64,000 bases of DNA from Eucommia ulmoides (taxonomy: Eukaryota > Streptophyta > Magnoliopsida > Garryales > Eucommiaceae): NCBI GenBank assembly GCA_016647705.1, contig CM028330.1, positions 48,672,897 to 48,736,896 on the forward strand, given 5' to 3'. Within the stretch, counting starts at the first letter, position 1; each line of letters opens with the position of its first letter. Below the pieces are notes generated by a model. That model made no database searches. It was not told where the DNA came from and worked only from the letters and a program-made list of their open reading frames with translations. Below, one piece after another: positions 34,001-44,853 of the stretch. The position numbers were made by a program, and so were the translations under genes.

Positions 34001-34129
34001 ATCTCTTGAATAAGAATTATAAAATAAAAAGCTCATAAAAATATAATGACAAAAGCTTACTTGTTGATCTCTTGAATAAGAATTATAAAATAAAAAGCTC
34101 ATAAAAATATAATGACAAAAGCTTACTTG
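34001..34129. repeat. Recent 66-bp tandem duplication
   Basis: The unit at 34001-34066 (ATCTCTTGAATAAGAATTAT onward) is followed at once by a second, nearly complete and essentially identical copy at 34067-34129. It lies about 450 bases downstream of the GH28 stop codon. Confidence 0.85.
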
Positions 34130-34571
34130 CTGTTGTCGTTGTATATAAAAATATGATCAATAATTAAAAAGTCAAAAATAAAGAGTTAAATGGTACAGTG
34201 ACAGAGTTAAATACCACAATGCCGTCCCGCAACCGTTAGCCATTCCGTGTACCAGCTCCAAACTCCATACTTTTCCACGAGTACTGACGGTGTACGATAA
34301 CTCATCTTCTATATATACACCTATCCAAACATTGTCAACCCACAATAACTCATTTCCAAACATCATTCACGACACTTCATTCATATGTATTGAAAGCATT
34401 AGATTTAGCTGAACATTTGGCGTATATACATAAAGGCCAGGAAAAAAAAAAATACATTTCTTCAAAAAACAAGGCAATAAAAATCAACCTACTCAACCAT
34501 TCCACAACTAGAACGATTGGCTCCCCAAAACAGAAAGACAAACCCTTTTTTCCTTCTGCTGCAAATTTTTC

Positions 34572-37500
34572 TCAGAAGTCATAATCGATATCCGTCACAT
34601 TTTGCGAGAGCGACCGTTTCACGAGCCGCTCCTTCTCATCATACAGATCGAGATTTTCGCAGGGCGCTGGAAAGACGGTCCCGATAACACGTCCCTCGAC
34701 AAACGCACATTGGAATATGTGCTTCTTCTTGTAAGTTATTCCAACTGACATGTCCCGGAAAGTGACGTTCTTCACCGGAATTTCTTCGCTCCCGTGGATT
34801 CGGACGGGAACCCGCACCCCCTCGCCGTGGATGGAGGTGTAGCTTATGTCTTCAAGTATGGGGACGGCCTTGGGATCGTAACCATCGTCGGGGTGCTCAT
34901 TGTAGTCGGTTTTAATGACGATTCCGACCCTGACATCGTCGAAAGTGAGATTTCGGTACGTTATTTGGCGGACATATCCACCTCTTCCGGGGGCGGTCTT
35001 GATCCGGACGGCACGGCGGGAGTTCCAAACGTGGAGATTCTCTATGGTCACATTCGATACCCCACCGGACATCTCGCTGCCTATTGATACCCCGGCACTA
35101 TGATATGGTTCAGACAAGGATTAATAAAGCCTTGGTTAGAATCAGATAGGTCAAAAGAGGACCAATAGTAGTATTTCTGTTTCCGATCTCAGAAATTTTG
35201 GAAAAAAAAGGGGAAATCTGAAATCTTGGAATAAATCTTTTTCTTCAAAAATTTGTTCTGAAAATCCGGGAACATAATAGTTTTTTGGGAACAGAAACAG
35301 AAATTTGGGAACAAACACACTAAACAAATGAAGGACCTTTTGGATTTTGGTTATTTGTTTTAGTTCCCTGAAAACATGAACCACAACTGAAACAGATTTT
35401 TCTGTTCACAAATTTTTGTTTCTGTCTGTTCTAAGTTTTTCAGGAATAGAAACAGAAAACAATAAGACACCCTTTTTTAAAGTACGTGTTGTAATGAAAA
35501 TATTTAAAATATAGTATGTTTACTTTGGAAGTAGTTGAAGAAAATGAAAAATATATTTGATAGAGTCGAGAGGATATAATATGAGATATCTTCGTCCAAA
35601 AACATTCATATAGGGAAGCAGGTGGCCAGAGGTCTTATTAGATCGATCACATAAAATAGAAAACCTGAAGAAAACAAACATTTTTTTTTTTTTTTTATCT
35701 TTAGAAAAAAGAAAAAAAACTTAAATTCATGTTTTTACTTTTATTTTAGAGCTTTCTGCACCTTGCACCCCTTAAATTTAAGAGAAATCCCACTTTACCG
35801 CCCGTTCTTTTAATTTGAACATATTAAACCTTAAAGTATTCAAATCGTGTCAAATCTCTAAACAGGGCATCGCCAAGTGGTAAAGCAACGGGCTTTGGTC
35901 CAGGTCTTCAAAGGTTCGAATATTAGAAATACAAGACAGCCAATCAGAAATGTCATGAAATCCCCCGCTCTTGGGGGATGCCCTCAGCGTCACGGAACAT
36001 GTACTAGGGTATATGTGCGACTTGTTTAGATTGTGAGTCATTCCGTAATTTTTTATGATGGAGTTCACCCAAGTGGGAGATTCTATATTCGATATGTGAC
36101 TGATTTCTGTCATAAAAAATGCCAGAGTTATCTATTTAGACTGACTTGACACGATTTGAAAACGAAAATGTTCAAATTGAGAGTACAGTGGCTACAGTGT
36201 GATTTCTCTGAAACTTAAGGGTGCAAAGCACAAAAACATCTTTATTTTATAATTAAAAGTAATTCTTAACAAGTGCCAATTTTAGATTTTTCCTTTTTTT
36301 TTCCTAAAAAAAAATAAAAAAATTAAGAACAGAAAGTATTAGCAAACGGTGCGGCAGTGCCTACCATCTTAATTTACGCATTGATGCCAAGAAGAAATTA
36401 GTCAGACTATTTTCGTTTCCAAGAAGAAGCTACGTGCTACATGTGAATGAGAATCGAGAAGGCGGTATTACCTGACCATGGAGCGAACGACAAGGTTTCG
36501 AATGAGAATATTCTTGGAAGGGCGTCCATAGGCAACTCCATATTGATCCCAACCACTTTTAATAGCAATGGCATCATCCCCGACGCTTATGTAACAGTCT
36601 TCTATCACCATGTCTTCACAAGAATCTGTTTAGATCATTAGTAACCGAACAGTCCAAAAATAGTTATTATATCCATTTGACCCATTGCAGAAAAAGTATA
36701 AATATATAATAATAATAATAACAACAACAATTAAAAGCTTACCAGGATCAATGCCATCGGTGTTTGGGGCTTCAAAAATGGGAGCCAAAATGGTCACATT
36801 TCTAATGGTTACGTTCTTGCAGTCGTACGGGTGGAGTGTCCAAAAGGGAGAATTGCGTAGAGTTATATTAGAAATCAAAATGTCGATAGACCACATAATC
36901 TGAACAAGTGGTCCTCTCGTGTGGTTTAGAACTTTCTGCCGATACTTCTTCCACCATGCCTGACCTTGCCCATCAATGGTACCATTATGGCCTGTTGCCG
37001 TTAACAACATAATAACAGGAGTCAGTCAATATACGGTAACTGATGAACAGTTTACTTCCCAGCCATTTTCTTTGTTTCTAAGAAAAACACTAAGGTGGGT
37101 GTTTTATTTATTTATTATTATTATTATTTTTGGCTTCTGCTCACAGAAAACTTGAAATAGAAACAGAAATATGGCAACAAAAAGAACATGTTCATGTTTC
37201 TATATACGTTGGAATTTTTTTGGGAATAGAAACAAAAAACAAAAATTCAACAAACGCAACCTAAACCAATGTAATCTAGGGACTATATTTCATCAAATAG
37301 ATAGTCAAAGACGCAGTTTCGATTCAGACAATGGTGATCCACATGTATAAGAAGGAACTCCATTGAAAACCTAGCTGATGCACAACAAGAATTATTAGCC
37401 AAAGACATTCGGTGGAGTCCTTAACAAGAAAAACACGACACCACGTTTGCCCCTAGAAATTTACTTGTTTTTGTGTGCAACCTCTTTGGCTCCCATATAA

Positions 37501-39687
37501 AACTAGTTCCGTTAACAACTCACCCCAAAAAGGAAAGTAATCTTGAGCAACAATTTTGTAGAAGTTGAACACCGTTTTTTTCCCCTTGAGAAAATTTGTA
37601 TACTGAGTTTAATAGATTGTGACCCAAATAGGTCTTACTATTTGTATTTCATGAGCCATTTAGTGGCAATAATGAACTAAGCTAGTAATCTAAATCTTTT
37701 CAGAATGGCTTATATTTGGCATGGATCTGGCAGCATAAGTTAGAACAAGTCAGACAAAGTCATCCAGGAGTTGAGATGACGGATTTTAATTTCAGTTTCA
37801 AAATATTTACTCTTGAGCCTTGGGTACAATGGTAAGGTTGTTCCTTTGTGACCCGGAGGTCCCAGGTTTAAATCTTGGAAACAACTTCTTTGTATATAGG
37901 GCTAGAACTGTGTACATTTGACCTTCCCCAGACCCCACAATGGCGGGAGCCTCCATGTTTTGGACAGCCCTTCAGAATATTAAACATCAAAACGAGCAAA
38001 CCGAGGTGGAAAAAAAAGCATTTGAGATAATGAAGAGAACTCTATATCTATCCCATTGGCCTTTCCCGCAAGCATTGCTACATCATATATTAGAGGACTT
38101 GGACCTGTAAAGGGACAACGAAATGCTGACCTGTTATTACAACATCTCTGAGATTTTGACCATGAATTAAACTCCCATATCGCGGTCCTGGATGCTCTCT
38201 CCCATAACCATATGAGGGCAATGGAGGCATCAGAGGCCAGTAAGTCTCATCCTGTTAAAAAAAACGAAAAGGAGAATTAACAAATTTAAGAACAAGCCGA
38301 GTTCAGCTACAAGAGAGACTAGAACAGCAATCACATACAACATAGATAAACCAAAAACCTATGTATTCTGCATAAAGAAGGGAAGGGAGGGGAGAAAGAT
38401 TTATCTTTCTTTCTTCGTTTTTGGATGCATGTTCACCTTTATATATACACGTATGCATATGAGAGATTAGTAAAAAGATATGTCCGGAATAAAATAAACC
38501 AACAAGTAACAAGGATAAAATAGTCATTTGAATTAATAATATCCCTTCCTTTCCATTCCTCCCTTACTTCCTTCAATTCTTTCTTTCTCCTCATTCTTTC
38601 TCCCAATCCAAACATAGTGTATTTTTTTAACTCATAACTATGGATTATGGAATATCCATAAATATGAAACCTGTTTAACTAAGAAGAAAGATAAACGTGA
38701 GGAAGAGATCTACACCCACTACTTGCTACATCAACAAAAGATGCCGTATTGCTTTCCAATCTCCAAAATAAAAGGGGATGAGAGTATTCATGCTCTGGAA
38801 CAAGAAACTATTTGCAAATACTTATTCAACAAAGCCTAAATCACCTTGAAATCAATGCCTAAATCACCAGACTTGCTATAATACTGCAGAAAATTAACCA
38901 TCATAATTATCTTTGCGACATCAGTCAGTATGTAAAAGGTTTGTCTATCTAAATGGTCTTATTTCCTATTTTCAAATTGAAGCCAACAATAATGCCCACA
39001 AGAGATTGAAGTAAGGCTAAAATAAGCAAGTGAAATCGTTATACATACACTTACTGGACCAACAAATGAACGTATGTAGACTCAACAACCAAAAAAAACT
39101 AATGTATAAAGATGATTATATTAATCCAGTGGCTAAATTGGAAGAATTGAACTAAATATACAGTCTAAAAATGGGGGCAATCCAGGCAAGTTGAATGTTG
39201 ATGAAAATGAGAAAACATAGAAAATATGAAGGGAAAATTGACTCACATCGATCCCCAGTATGACAGCATCTTCAGCAAGGAACAGTGTCATGTGACTGGT
39301 AAGATTAAATGGCGCCGTCAGCCAGTACCCGGCGGGCACATTGAGCTGGCCACCACCCTTCCTCCCTAGTTTCGAGATAGCCGATACAGCCCTCTCAAAT
39401 GCCTTGGTGTTAAGCGTAACCCCGTCTCCAACCCCACCGAAATCCGTCAAATTGAACGCCACTGGCCGGAGCTTCGGCAACGGCTTCGCCGGCACAGCTC
39501 GCCGGAAAATCGAAAGCCCGTCGACGTTGTTCCTCTGCCATAGGAAAACAGACGCAAATCCGACGATCCACAGTGCCGCGAAAAGGGTCTTGTGAGAGGA
39601 GAAGAAAGTCGGGATGCAGCGCTTCAGGTCAAGACGGTGGTGGTGGAATCGCCCCGAAGACGTCGGCGTCAAGGTCTCTACCATCAT
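34572..39687 (-). CDS. Membrane-anchored polygalacturonase-like protein, GH28
   Basis: Five exons on the - strand: 39687-39247, 38251-38131, 36991-36743, 36625-36472, 35097-34572; 1491 nt, 496 aa, GT-AG throughout. GH28 enzymes hydrolyse pectic galacturonan in the cell wall. An uncleaved signal anchor is likely at 34-50 ([17 protein letters not shown]) after a basic stretch, which suggests a type II membrane protein of the secretory pathway. [12 protein letters not shown] (about 79-90) opens the parallel beta-helix. Active-site motifs are NTDGIDPDSC (264-273) and [10 protein letters not shown] (286-295), giving the three Asp residues. RIKT (353-356) binds substrate. The usual GHG motif is replaced by SAGVSIGSE (322-330), with Ala at the His position, as I recall for a plant GH28 clade. 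N-glycosylation sites are several. Activity is therefore uncertain. Introns hold SINE and MITE copies. Confidence 0.93.
35170..35475. repeat. MITE-like sequence in GH28 intron 4
   Basis: Starts near TATTTCTGTTTCCGATC and ends near GGAATAGAAACAGAAAAC, imperfect inverted ends. Inside are GGGAACAGAAACAGAAATT and ACACTAAACAAATGAAGGACC, blocks shared with the JAZ and COQ9 intron repeats. The structure suggests two fused copies. Confidence 0.5.
35866..36115 (+). mobile_element. tRNA-like SINE candidate in GH28 intron 4
   Basis: The head GGGCATCGCCAAGTGGTAAA has a good A box and, 35-40 bases on, AAAGGTTCGAATATTAG has a B box. It looks like a Gln-type tRNA (CTTTGGTC anticodon region) but lacks a pairing acceptor stem, so it is not a working tRNA gene. 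A tRNA-unrelated body (CCCGCTCTTGGGGGATGCC, CACGGAACATGTAC) and an A-rich end (CATAAAAAATG) follow. Family not identified. Confidence 0.45.
37130..37262. repeat. MITE-like sequence in GH28 intron 2
   Basis: GAAATAGAAACAGAAATATG and GGGAATAGAAACAAAAAACA flank a TTCATGTTTCTAT core, and the right side ends CAACAAACGCAACC. Same family style as 35170-35475 and 59815-59958. Confidence 0.4.
37812..37975 (+). mobile_element. Au SINE in GH28 intron 2
   Basis: The sequence CCTTGGGTACAATGGTAAGG...CCTTTGTGACCCGGAGGTC with B-box GGTTTAAATCTTGG is the tRNA-derived head of the widespread angiosperm Au SINE. The Au body follows: TTGTATATAGGGCTAGAACT, GACCTTCCCCAGACCCCACA, GGCGGGAGCCTCC. It lies antisense to the host gene. 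The match is from memory of the family consensus. Confidence 0.85.
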
Positions 39688-40120
39688 ACAAGGAAATCGA
39701 AATAGGTCTCAATCAAACGCAAGAGAGAAAACCCTTCAATACAGCGAAAGTGGGGAGATAATCTGGACACATGAATGAACAAATTTCCAATTCTCTTTCC
39801 GGAGTGGGGATTTAACTACGACACTTCCGTTGACAAACCAATGATCCGATAATGGAATTGGGTAGGGGATAAAGATCTAAATTGAAGGGGTTAGAGAGAG
39901 AGGGGGAGAGGTTCAAATGGCAGTGTCAAAGTGGTCTCTATCAGTAGGATTCAAATCGGGAGAGATTGAGTACATTCTAAGGGAAGAGAAAGGAAGACGG
40001 ACGGGTTTCGTTCCGAAGTTATTTGGTTGTTTGTTGTACCGTAGGGATGACAGAGGGTATAATGGAACTTTCGTGCTACTGTGTTCAGATCTTACCAGGT
40101 GTGTGTTGCTTCATTTTCAT
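39688..40120. other. Upstream region of the GH28 gene
   Basis: Should contain the 5' UTR and promoter of the - strand GH28 gene. A 70-codon frame on + at 39917-40129 has moderately normal composition but no recognised motif and ends in a T/A-rich junction; I do not call it a gene. Confidence 0.4.
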
Positions 40121-40123
40121 CCT

Positions 40124-40127
<4 letters not shown>

Positions 40128-40160
<33 letters not shown>
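40128..40160. repeat. A-run next to a worn GCATCGGCT hairpin region
   Basis: 33 consecutive A, followed by AATCGGCTCAAAG (about 40167) and, near 40229, GCATCGGCTATCACGTAACCGAT, a decayed relative of the hairpins at 3690-3965. Confidence 0.6.
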
Positions 40161-40170
<10 letters not shown>

Positions 40171-40462
40171 GGCTCAAAGTAAATCCATTTTATTACTGAC
40201 TTTTTTATTTTTTATTTTATTTTTAAAGCATCGGCTATCACGTAACCGATCCTTGCCTATCTTGACAACAATTTTTTTGGGTCTTTTACCCAAGAAAGCT
40301 GAAGCAAATGACAACTTTAATCTTTTATTTTTATTTTTTAGTTTGTCTATTTTGAAGTTTGAACTTTATAAACTTAATTTAAGTTATTATATTTTGTACT
40401 TAGTGTTATGAAAAATGAAATGAATTAGAAAATGAAATGGATAATGTGGATAATGAAAATAA

Positions 40463-40846
40463 AGTGTGTTTGGTTGGAGGTGGAAAGAAAAAGAAAATGG
40501 GAGTGAAATCATTCATTCCCCTCCCCTCCCCTCCCCTCCCCCAAACCCCCAATTTGGGCCGAAAATGAAAGTTGGTGGGAATAAACATTCCAAAGTTACC
40601 ATTTTGCCCATTTATTTTATATAACACATACCAATTTCATTTGTGGTAAGGGTAAAATAATAAATTAAGTTAGTGCATATCATTTTTATTTTTTATTTTT
40701 AATACACACAAAATATTATTTTTCCTCATGTTATATCCCTCTAACCAAATATACTATAGAAAATTATTTTCCCTCTATAAAGAATAATAAAAAAAATCTT
40801 TTTCATTTCTCTTTTCCTTTTCCACCCTTCCAACCAAATATACCCT
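40463..40846. mobile_element. PIF/Harbinger-type MITE, 384 bp
   Basis: The left end AGTGTGTTTGGTTGGAGG and the reverse complement of the right end AGGGTATATTTGGTTGGAAG match and run on into GGAAAGAAAAAG / GGAAAAGGAAAAG. TAA duplicates on both sides (40460-40462 and 40847-40849). It contains a (CCCCT)n-like tract at 40517-40541. Non-coding. Confidence 0.7.
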
Positions 40847-41639
40847 TAATTTTTTGTGAAAGTCCTATTGAGTATTATCAGCACATCTAAAATGTCCACT
40901 TCCACTCCAATTTTGATATTTATTTCTTTAGAGTTAGAGTGAAAATGACTATTTTTGAAGTGCCAATAAATTTTTATTCGGTAATCAATAGATTAATTTA
41001 CAACCTAACTTAAGAGTTACAAAGAGCATTGGGTAGCAGTAAAATGATTTTTAGGTGATATCAATATGAAAAAGTCCATATTAGATACTTGGCTACTAAG
41101 TGCTGGTAGTAAATATCATATTTTAAGTGAAATATGTATTACTCATCAAATTTAATTTGGTTGAAATTAAATATAAAAGAAAAAATCATGTTAAATATCC
41201 GAGCCGAGGATCGGGTGATAAGAGTAAAAAAAAAAAAAAAAAAAGTGTAAATCAATACTTAGCTAAATAAAAAGAAAAAATGATCGAATGGTCTTATTAG
41301 GAATATGAATTTACCAAATTATCCCACAACTTTTTAATTGAACCATATAATCCTCATTTTCCTAAATTGTGTTACTGGATAGTCCAAAGTTCAAATCCGA
41401 AATTAGATATGGATGATGTTGTCTTTCTGCAATTCACTTATAGGATTAAGAACAATTACCAAATTAAAATCAAACCACATTTATGATATGAAAATAGCGA
41501 TAATTTTTTTTATACATCGTTTGCTTGATTTGGTTACAGATTTATGATCGAATAGTCATTAATTTCAAATAACATCCATTTGTATATATTTTTCTATATA
41601 ATTTATCATCTTGTTAAATTCAACACAATGATGAATTTT

Positions 41640-42550
41640 GTGTTTAATGTAACACGAACGTGAAATTTGGATTGAGTATAATACGGATGTGAATTTTTTA
41701 AGAAAAAATAATGAACGTGATATCATTTTAAAGATTTTATTTAGAGGAATCTGAATATATAATTAGATCATGAAAAAAATATTATTTTGAATTCAACGCG
41801 ATGTGAAAAAATACAAAAGTTCCGAAGTAGCATTTGAATGTAATACGAATGTTAAAAATTAAAAATTCTAGAAGTGGTATGTTGAATATAACACGAATTT
41901 GATTTTTTGATTAAAAAATTATGAACGTGATATCATGTTGAAAAACTTATTCAGATCTGAATATAAATTAGATCACGAAAAAGTAATGTTTCCAATTCAA
42001 CACAATGTGAAAAAAAAAATGAAGATTTCGAAGTAACATGTTGAATGTAACACGAATCTGAGATTTTGATGAAAAAATGATGAACGTGAAATCATCTTAA
42101 ATATCTTATTCATATTCAGACGAACTAGAATATATAATTAAATCATGAAAAAAAATATCATGTTTAATTCAACATGGTGTAAAAAATAAGAAGATTCTGA
42201 AATAACATGTTGAATGTAACACGAATGTGAAAACTAAAAATTCTAGAACTACCATATTGAATGTACCACGAATCTGATATTTTGATGAAAAAATGATGAA
42301 CGTGATATTATCTTAAAAATTGTATTCAGATGAATCTAAATACATACTTAAATCATGAGATGGGAAAAACTACAAAAGGGTTGAAGTAGCATATTGAATA
42401 TAACGCAACTGTGAACATTGAAAATTCTAAAAATTCCATATTAAATGTAACACGAATCTGAAAAAAAAAATAAAAAAAAATAATGAATGTGATATTATTT
42501 TGGAGATCTTATTTAGATGAATCTGAATATATAATTAGATTATTAAATAT
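41640..42550. repeat. Degenerate tandem array, five units
   Basis: The block ATGAACGTGATATCAT (or variant) recurs at 41711, 41921, 42080, 42296 and 42483, giving spacings of 210, 159, 216 and 187. Each unit also has TAACACGAATCTGA, ATATATAATTAGATCATGAAA and AATTCAACACGATGTGAAA-type words. Length differences come from presence or loss of a ~50-base AAATTCTAGAA segment. It looks like an old local satellite. Confidence 0.7.
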
Positions 42551-44110
42551 ATATATATATATAAAACAATAGTTGTTTTGATTTTAATAAAATTATTTTG
42601 AATATCTATTTTTTAGGAAGTTATATATTAAGTAATTGGAAGGACTAATCTGACCGAATAATTACAAATGACTAATTGATAACCTACTTAAAAAATAGTA
42701 TTTGATAATTTTATCCTCTTATAAAGAGCTACTGAGTAACTGTCTCAAATAAAAATAAAAAAGTTATTTTTTAAAAAAGTAATCTTATCCATAGGATGTA
42801 TTAAGTTATGGAGAATGATCTTGATTTAATATATGGATTCCTAATTTTCTAACAATGAATACCCAAAAAATAAAATAAAAAATCAAATAATCCTTTTCCA
42901 TTTCTACAGATGAAGAAAATGTTCATTGTTGTCGGGTTTTTTTTTTTTATATTTCTTCCTAGCAAGTGTTAAGTGAATGTTGTTAGTGAGAGAGTTTGTC
43001 GTTGATTCAGTGTGGAGGATATAAGTTGATTTTTAAGAATTAAAAAAATAAAGAAACAAAAACAAATATAAAAGCATCTTGTATTACTGAAAGGATCTCG
43101 TTGTATTAATTTTTTTTTTCACTTTGATGTACTCAATCAAAACATAGATATTTTTTTTTTTGGTACAAATGGTTAGGTGAAAGGATTTTGAACATTAAAC
43201 TTTTCAATTGGGAGACACACTAGACAACCGTCAAGTTATAAGTCTTGAGTTGGAACATATATTTAATTATTCAATTATTATGAAATTATGTGACATATTG
43301 ATATAATGATATAATACCCCACCAAAATAATACATTTTAAAATAATGATCCAACTATTACATTAAAAATTTGTGAATATAAATAGATTTATATTGTGATG
43401 TATCAATTTCGAGTTGGTAGAAGTAAATGTATCACATGAATCGGTGACATGATACATGAGAATATGAATATAGTTTTATTTTTTAATTTTCTTTTGACAT
43501 AATGATTTTCATTATATACTAATTAAATAGTAAACGGAGAAATTGGGACGTCTATTTCATCGATGAACAAAATGTAAGTGGATTGATAGAGAGTTGCCAT
43601 CAATTGAGGCTTTGTTTACGGGAGGTAGTAGGTGGCCATCGCCAACTACGCCAATAACTAATCTATTCATTTTGTTAAGGTATTTTCTTTCACTAATTGC
43701 TTTCAAATGGGCTTGGGGTTTTCTAAATGTGCGTTTTTGAAAGATATTAAAGTGTTACCTTGGTGAGGGGGATTTCCCATTTATTTGTGGATCATTCTTT
43801 TGAAAAATATTTCAAGAATTAAATATTTAATTTAATTTAAAATACACTAGGTCGATATAAAAAAACGTACTCTTAAAATTTTTAAAGAAATAATTAATCG
43901 AGGTGCGCATAAACTAATCCCGGCATACCTTACCACCTAGCAGTAAAAATCAGAAAACAAAAAAGTACTAACTTATCTGAGTTGAAATTTTAGCAAAAAA
44001 TATTGTTTACAAGAATTAGTTTAAAAATGTTGGTTATAAAAACAATATGTGTTTGACTTTTATATCAAAAATAATTTTAAATTGTGAATTTCCAAATATA
44101 TCCTTTAATG
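42551..44110. other. AT-rich intergenic DNA with one repeat copy
   Basis: No gene seen. 43836-43936 (ACACTAGGTCGATAT, GAGGTGCGCATAAACTAATC) is a worn relative of the SINE-like body in JAZ intron 4 at 12244-12360. Confidence 0.45.
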
Positions 44111-44119
44111 AAAAGAATA

Positions 44120-44846
44120 AGGAGAAAATATATTTTAAACTCTCTAACTATTAACATAAGTAGTTATTCTAAGTTTGTACATTTCATTTTATATCCTCTA
44201 CGTATCAACATGTTTTTAAATGACTTTTCTGTCAAAAATTCCATCTAAAGTAATAGAATATAGAAGGCAAAATTGTCATTTTACATTTTTTTTTTAATTT
44301 TTAATCATTTTTTTTTTACTTTTCTTTTTTGTTTTTGTTCTTCATTTCTCCCTCTCTCCCACTCAACTCTCTCTTTCTCTCTCTTCCTCTCTCCCTCCCT
44401 CCCCACCGAAAAGCATCCCTGTTACGTGGGTGGTTCACCCTCGTAACAGGGGGTGTTCACCGCCCTGCAAGGGGTGAAACACCCCCCTGTTGTAGGGGGT
44501 GTTCACCCCTTGTTGCGCTTTTTGGTGGGGAGGGGGAGACGGAGGGAAGGAGGAAGAGAGAGAGAGTTAAGCGGGAGAGAGGGAGGGAGGGAAGAAGAGA
44601 GAGATAGAGTTGAGCGGGAGAGAGAGAAGTGGGGAAGAAAAAGAAAAAGAGAAAATGATTAAAAAATTAAAAAAATATAAAATTATTATTGTGTTAATTC
44701 ATTTTGTTATTTTGAACGGATTTTTTTGAAAGAATGACTATTTAAAAACGTGTTGATACGTATAAAATTTAAAATAAAACGCGCAAACTTAGAAAGATTA
44801 CTTAGAAACGTGTTAATAGTTAAAGGGTTTAAAATATATTTTTTTC
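44120..44846. mobile_element. Foldback transposon with long inverted arms (Mutator-like?)
   Basis: The arms are inverted copies over more than 120 bases each: AAAATATATTTTAAACTCTC, AACTATTAACA, TCTAAGTTTG and ACGTATCAACATGTTTTTAAA on the left all recur inverted on the right. The arms continue inward as a CT-rich (left) and GA-rich (right) mirror pair at 44340-44405 and 44530-44650. The centre (44410-44520) is GC-rich with nested hairpins on GGGGGTGTTCACC. AAGAATA flanks both sides (44113-44119 and 44847-44853), compatible with a worn 8-9 bp duplication. Long TIRs plus 8-9 bp would fit Mutator-like elements; this class is inferred. Confidence 0.65.
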
Positions 44847-44853
44847 AAGAATA

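Noticed and set aside
35866-35935. Functional tRNA-Gln gene
   Set aside because: A and B boxes are present, but the 5' and 3' ends cannot form an acceptor stem and the T stem is broken; it reads better as a SINE head or tRNA pseudogene.
39917-40129. 70-codon frame upstream of GH28
   Set aside because: No recognised motif; it ends at an A-run and lies in the expected promoter region. A small unknown gene cannot be excluded, but nothing supports it.
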